A stretch of DNA of 14,831 nt from Ignavibacteria bacterium. Its GTDB lineage: Bacteria > Bacteroidota > Ignavibacteria > Ignavibacteriales > Melioribacteraceae. Of the stretch, positions 11,904 through 14,831 are shown in pieces; the first letter of the stretch is position 1; each line of letters starts with the position of its first letter. Below the pieces are notes generated by a model. It worked only from the letters and a program-made list of their open reading frames with translations, was not told the DNA's origin and searched no databases. The position numbers were made by a program, and so were the translations under genes. The stretch lies in the NCBI GenBank assembly GCA_027347805.1, contig DAIEQP010000100.1:1-14831 (forward strand), in the 5' to 3' direction.

Positions 11904-14831
11904 ATGCTTTCTTATTATCGTTCAATAGTTCTAATAATTTTATTCCCAATTATACTTTTCGGTCAAACAATTACTTCAACAACAAGCGGGGGCAGATGGG
12001 AAAATGCATCAACTTGGATTGGTGGTGTTGTTCCCTCATCCACTTCAAATGTTGTTGTAAATGGTCCTGTTATATTTTCCACAGGAAGCGGATTCTCATG
12101 CAATGGTCTAACGATTAATACGGGTGGGACATTATATAATGGAGTCGGATATGCATGGCCGGATCAAGTGTTAATTGTAAACGGCAGTATCATAAACAAT
12201 GGTACAATTAGAAACGAAGGTGGTAACGGACTTGTAATAAAAGTAAAAGGCAGCATTACAAATAATGGAACGTGGACATTCAGAAGAGTAGAATTAAATG
12301 GCAGCGGAACACAAACAATATCCTCAACAAATAAAAGCAGATTCAGCAATAATATAGTCGTTGATGCAACTGCCAAGCCTACAATTGCTGCTGGTTCGGA
12401 TTTGATATTTACCACAAGTGTTGATCTGGGCAAATCAACTTTGGATGCAAAAAACTTTTCTATTACGTTAGTTGGTGAAAGTGCAAACATTACAAATGGC
12501 ACTGTAAATAATGCAGGTATTATTACAGGCGTTACTACAATGGATGTTTATAAAAATCTTTTTCCTCCAATAATTAATGAAATAACATACAGCGGAAACA
12601 TTACACTTAAAGGCAGATTTAAAATCAATTCTAATGTTGTGATGAGCGGAACGGTTATTAATACTGATTCACTTGAAAATTCAACCGGCTATGCTCATCC
12701 AGAAAAGAAACTTCAAATTAATGGCAGCTTCACAAATAATGGGTTAGTTAGGAATGGTGGAAGTGCCGGTTTTGCATTAAACATTACAGGTAATATTGTT
12801 AACAACGGAACATGGACTTTTAATAGAACTGAATTGAGCGGCACTGCGAATCAAACAGTCAGTCAGGGAACTGGAAAACTATTTGAATCTGCTTTTAAAG
12901 TAACTGATCAAACAGGTCAAATAGTTGCAGGCAGTGCATTATCATTTTCGAGCTGGTTCGATCTAAATAAATGTTCTTTTGATCTTAAGAATTATACGCT
13001 GACATTGCGCGGCGAAGGATCAAATATTTCAAATGGAGTGGTCTTTAATGTAAAAGATCTTGTTGGGAAAAACACTCCAGGCTCAACTAACAATCCTATT
13101 TTAGAAAATATTATTTATGATGGTCAAATTAATCTAAAGGGATTGCTTCGCATTAATTGGGGCGTAACAATGAGAGGAGTAATCACAGTAACAGATACTC
13201 TTCAGAATTCAACAGGTTATGCTCATCCAGAAAAAGTATTAAAAATAGTTGGTGATTTAATTAACAATGGAGTGATAAGGGATGGTGGAAGTGCTGGTTT
13301 TGTGCTTGATATAACAGGCAATGTTACAGCGAATAAAAAAATTACTAATAAAAGACTTCAGCTTGCTGGTGCAGGAAATAGAACGATTTATGACAACATT
13401 AGTTCACTTCAATATTTATCAACCGGTGAAAAAGTTGTTCTGGTTGGAGATAACTATCTGCCAAATTTAAGTATCGCATCAACTTCAAAATGCCAGCTTG
13501 CTTATGGAGCTAAAATAAAAGTAATCAATAACACAATTGATGAAAACCTGGATAACTGGAGCGAAATTTCAATCACAAAAAAGTATTCTAATTCTGTTTT
13601 AAATAATTCATTTTTCAAAGCAAGCGCAAATGTTGTTTCAGGTGCAAAGCTCGATTCACTTACAATCCAATCATTTGGGCATCAGGTGCCAACCAGTTTT
13701 CCTGGTGCAGTAAAATGCTGGTGGCGTTTAACACCATTCACTACATCAACAAGAATGACCCTTACCTCATTAACACTAAAATATAATGATGATTTATTAG
13801 GAACAAATTCAGAGTCAACGCTTAATGTATATCATTCGGAAGATAATGGAGGGACATGGAAGCAGTTATCCACTTCAGCAAACATTACTAGGAACGCAAC
13901 TGATAATACTATTACAATAATAGATGCATTTGGATTTGGTGATTATATTTTATCATCGTCCGCAGATCCATCATCAGTAATACCATCGATTGTTGTTTCT
14001 CTTGTTGGACGATCTCAAATTAGAGTTGGTCCCCCAAATAAGTATACTATTAACTATTATAATAATAGCGATACACCTACAGATGATTTTCTGATTTCAT
14101 TAAATACCGGAACAAATATTCACATACTTAAAACAGAGCATCAGTTAACAAATGGTCAGAAAGAAACATTAACGCCTGATAGTTTATTCTATCAAAGCGA
14201 AGACACAACTCTTGTAATGTACATTTCAGGTTTAGGACCACGTGAAGAAAGATCATTTGATGCAATATTATCAGCAGATAACAAAAATCTTGGAAAAATT
14301 AAAAACGTATTATTTGAACCGCTTACTATTACAGCGACAACCGTAGTGATTTATGCAGGCAAAGCTGCTGCTGCATATGTTACAGCGAAAGCAATAAAAT
14401 ATGTTTTTGATAAAGGGAAAGATAAAATAAAAGAATGGGCTGAATTAACACCTGAAGAAAAAAAGGCTTGGGAAGAAAGGTACACTAAAATACCCGACGA
14501 AAATAAGAAGGAAACTAGAAAAGAATGGGCCCTTAAACAAATCGGCAAAAAGATTTTGAATAAACTTCCTAATGTGCCCAATCCGGGACCGATAGTTAAA
14601 AACTTTGCATCAGCTTTATGGGAGTTAGCGCCTACATTACGACGAAGATTTTTTTATAATTATTCTAATAGAAGTGTTGAAGTCGCTGACGAAATTATGC
14701 AGGATGGCAGTTCATATAAACCGACCGCTTCAGGAAATAATTCTAAGACAACCCAGCGTGTCACTTCTTGGGATCCGAATGAAAAGATTGGTCCAACCGG
14801 ATTTGGAGACAAAAAATTTATTTCCACTGCT
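11904..14831 (+). CDS. Large secreted repeat surface protein (3'-truncated by window end)
   Basis: The frame is open for 976 codons without a stop, so the protein continues beyond the window. A signal peptide is clear: hydrophobic core at about 7-19, likely cut at G20-Q21, with no lipobox Cys. The mature start has GGRWENASTWIGGVVP, the usual opening of secreted adhesin-like or polysaccharide-associated beta proteins. Three Asn/Gly-rich beta repeats follow (about 45-500), marked by GYAWP at 82-86 and GYAHP at 262-266 and 438-442. Then comes a domain with LTLKYNDDLL and DNGGTWKQL (about 600-686) as in many Bacteroidota secreted proteins, and an Ig-like or CARDB-like segment (about 690-800). A charged helical block occupies about 812-915. 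The last residues contain SWDPNEKIGPTGFG, a motif that normally opens a further beta domain. It is probably exported and surface-attached; any C-terminal sorting signal lies outside the window. Role unknown. Confidence 0.88.
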   Translation, partial: MLSYYRSIVLIILFPIILFGQTITSTTSGGRWENASTWIGGVVPSSTSNVVVNGPVIFSTGSGFSCNGLTINTGGTLYNGVGYAWPDQVLIVNGSIINNGTIRNEGGNGLVIKVKGSITNNGTWTFRRVELNGSGTQTISSTNKSRFSNNIVVDATAKPTIAAGSDLIFTTSVDLGKSTLDAKNFSITLVGESANITNGTVNNAGIITGVTTMDVYKNLFPPIINEITYSGNITLKGRFKINSNVVMSGTVINTDSLENSTGYAHPEKKLQINGSFTNNGLVRNGGSAGFALNITGNIVNNGTWTFNRTELSGTANQTVSQGTGKLFESAFKVTDQTGQIVAGSALSFSSWFDLNKCSFDLKNYTLTLRGEGSNISNGVVFNVKDLVGKNTPGSTNNPILENIIYDGQINLKGLLRINWGVTMRGVITVTDTLQNSTGYAHPEKVLKIVGDLINNGVIRDGGSAGFVLDITGNVTANKKITNKRLQLAGAGNRTIYDNISSLQYLSTGEKVVLVGDNYLPNLSIASTSKCQLAYGAKIKVINNTIDENLDNWSEISITKKYSNSVLNNSFFKASANVVSGAKLDSLTIQSFGHQVPTSFPGAVKCWWRLTPFTTSTRMTLTSLTLKYNDDLLGTNSESTLNVYHSEDNGGTWKQLSTSANITRNATDNTITIIDAFGFGDYILSSSADPSSVIPSIVVSLVGRSQIRVGPPNKYTINYYNNSDTPTDDFLISLNTGTNIHILKTEHQLTNGQKETLTPDSLFYQSEDTTLVMYISGLGPREERSFDAILSADNKNLGKIKNVLFEPLTITATTVVIYAGKAAAAYVTAKAIKYVFDKGKDKIKEWAELTPEEKKAWEERYTKIPDENKKETRKEWALKQIGKKILNKLPNVPNPGPIVKNFASALWELAPTLRRRFFYNYSNRSVEVADEIMQDGSSYKPTASGNNSKTTQRVTSWDPNEKIGPTGFGDKKFISTA
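12036..12575 (+). repeat. Surface-protein beta repeat 1
   Basis: About 180 residues, with the core GYAWPDQVLIVNGSI, then NNGTIRNEGG, NNGTWTF and RVELNG. It is the most diverged copy. Boundaries are set from the spacing of the GYA motif and are approximate. Confidence 0.65.
12576..13103 (+). repeat. Surface-protein beta repeat 2
   Basis: 176 residues opening with NEITYSGNITLKG, with the core ENSTGYAHPEKKLQINGS, NNGLVRNGGSAGF and NNGTWTFNRTELSG. It aligns along its length with copy 3 at a 528-nt offset. Confidence 0.75.
13104..13400 (+). repeat. Surface-protein beta repeat 3 (shortened)
   Basis: Opens with ENIIYDGQINLKG and has the core QNSTGYAHPEKVLKIVGD and NNGVIRDGGSAGF. The NNGTWTF element is replaced by NKKITNKR, and after LQLAG the similarity fades, so the copy looks truncated or diverged at its end. 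Confidence 0.7.

Noticed and set aside
12164..12502. 112-codon minus-strand open frame
   Set aside because: It lies inside the long + strand surface-protein frame, has low-complexity hydrophobic composition and no family features.
1..14831. CRISPR arrays, tRNA or rRNA genes, transposases
   Set aside because: No short regularly spaced direct repeats, no tRNA-like cloverleaf, no rRNA sequence and no transposase motif were seen on either strand by eye.

Overview
The window is an AT-rich (roughly one-third G+C by eye) bacterial segment in which every convincing gene lies on the + strand. Features that point to the Bacteroidota/Chlorobiota/Ignavibacteriota branch are a SpoIIE-type phosphatase with the helical linker motif ITDSINYAKRIQSAIL, a histidine kinase with extracytoplasmic TPRs, and a large surface protein with G-x-W...TWxGGxxP and WDPNEK motifs. 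Several genes carry good Shine-Dalgarno sequences (AGGAG, GGGAG, AAGGAG, AGGAGGT), which suits an Ignavibacteria-like organism better than typical Bacteroidia. This assignment is an inference.

Region 1 (1-3963) is a signalling cluster. It opens with the C-terminal Hpt domain of a protein that starts outside the window. Next come a complete bacteriohemerythrin, a decayed receiver-domain pseudogene and an intact single-domain response regulator. Then follows a receiver-PP2C phosphatase fused to a SiaB-type GHKL kinase domain, overlapping by 8 nt a SiaC-family (DUF1987) phosphoprotein. An 83-residue helical protein resembling a stand-alone signalling stalk comes next.

Region 2 (3965-7771) starts one base after the 83-residue gene. 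It is a 1268-residue protein with N-terminal TPR-like helices, a beta-rich middle domain and three complete CbxX/CfqX (CbbX/SpoVK)-type AAA+ ATPase modules in tandem. Gene overlap and tight spacing from 3327 to 7771 suggest one transcription unit ending near a perfect 14-bp hairpin at 7856-7890. The best candidate for an undescribed system is the set from 1220 to 7771: a Sia-like phospho-switch with phosphatase and opposing kinase fused in one polypeptide under receiver control, and with no diguanylate cyclase (SiaD) visible. Its likely outputs are the stalk protein and the triple AAA+ machine.

Region 3 (8016-11552) holds an acetyl-CoA acetyltransferase (thiolase) and, after a 309-nt gap to the preferred start, a TPR sensor histidine kinase with a signal peptide and one late transmembrane segment. 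Region 4 (11904 to the end) is one continuous open frame of 976 codons running off the window. It encodes a secreted, repeat-bearing surface protein with an unexpected charged helical insert. The gaps at 9195-9503 and 11553-11903 hold inverted repeats but no convincing gene.
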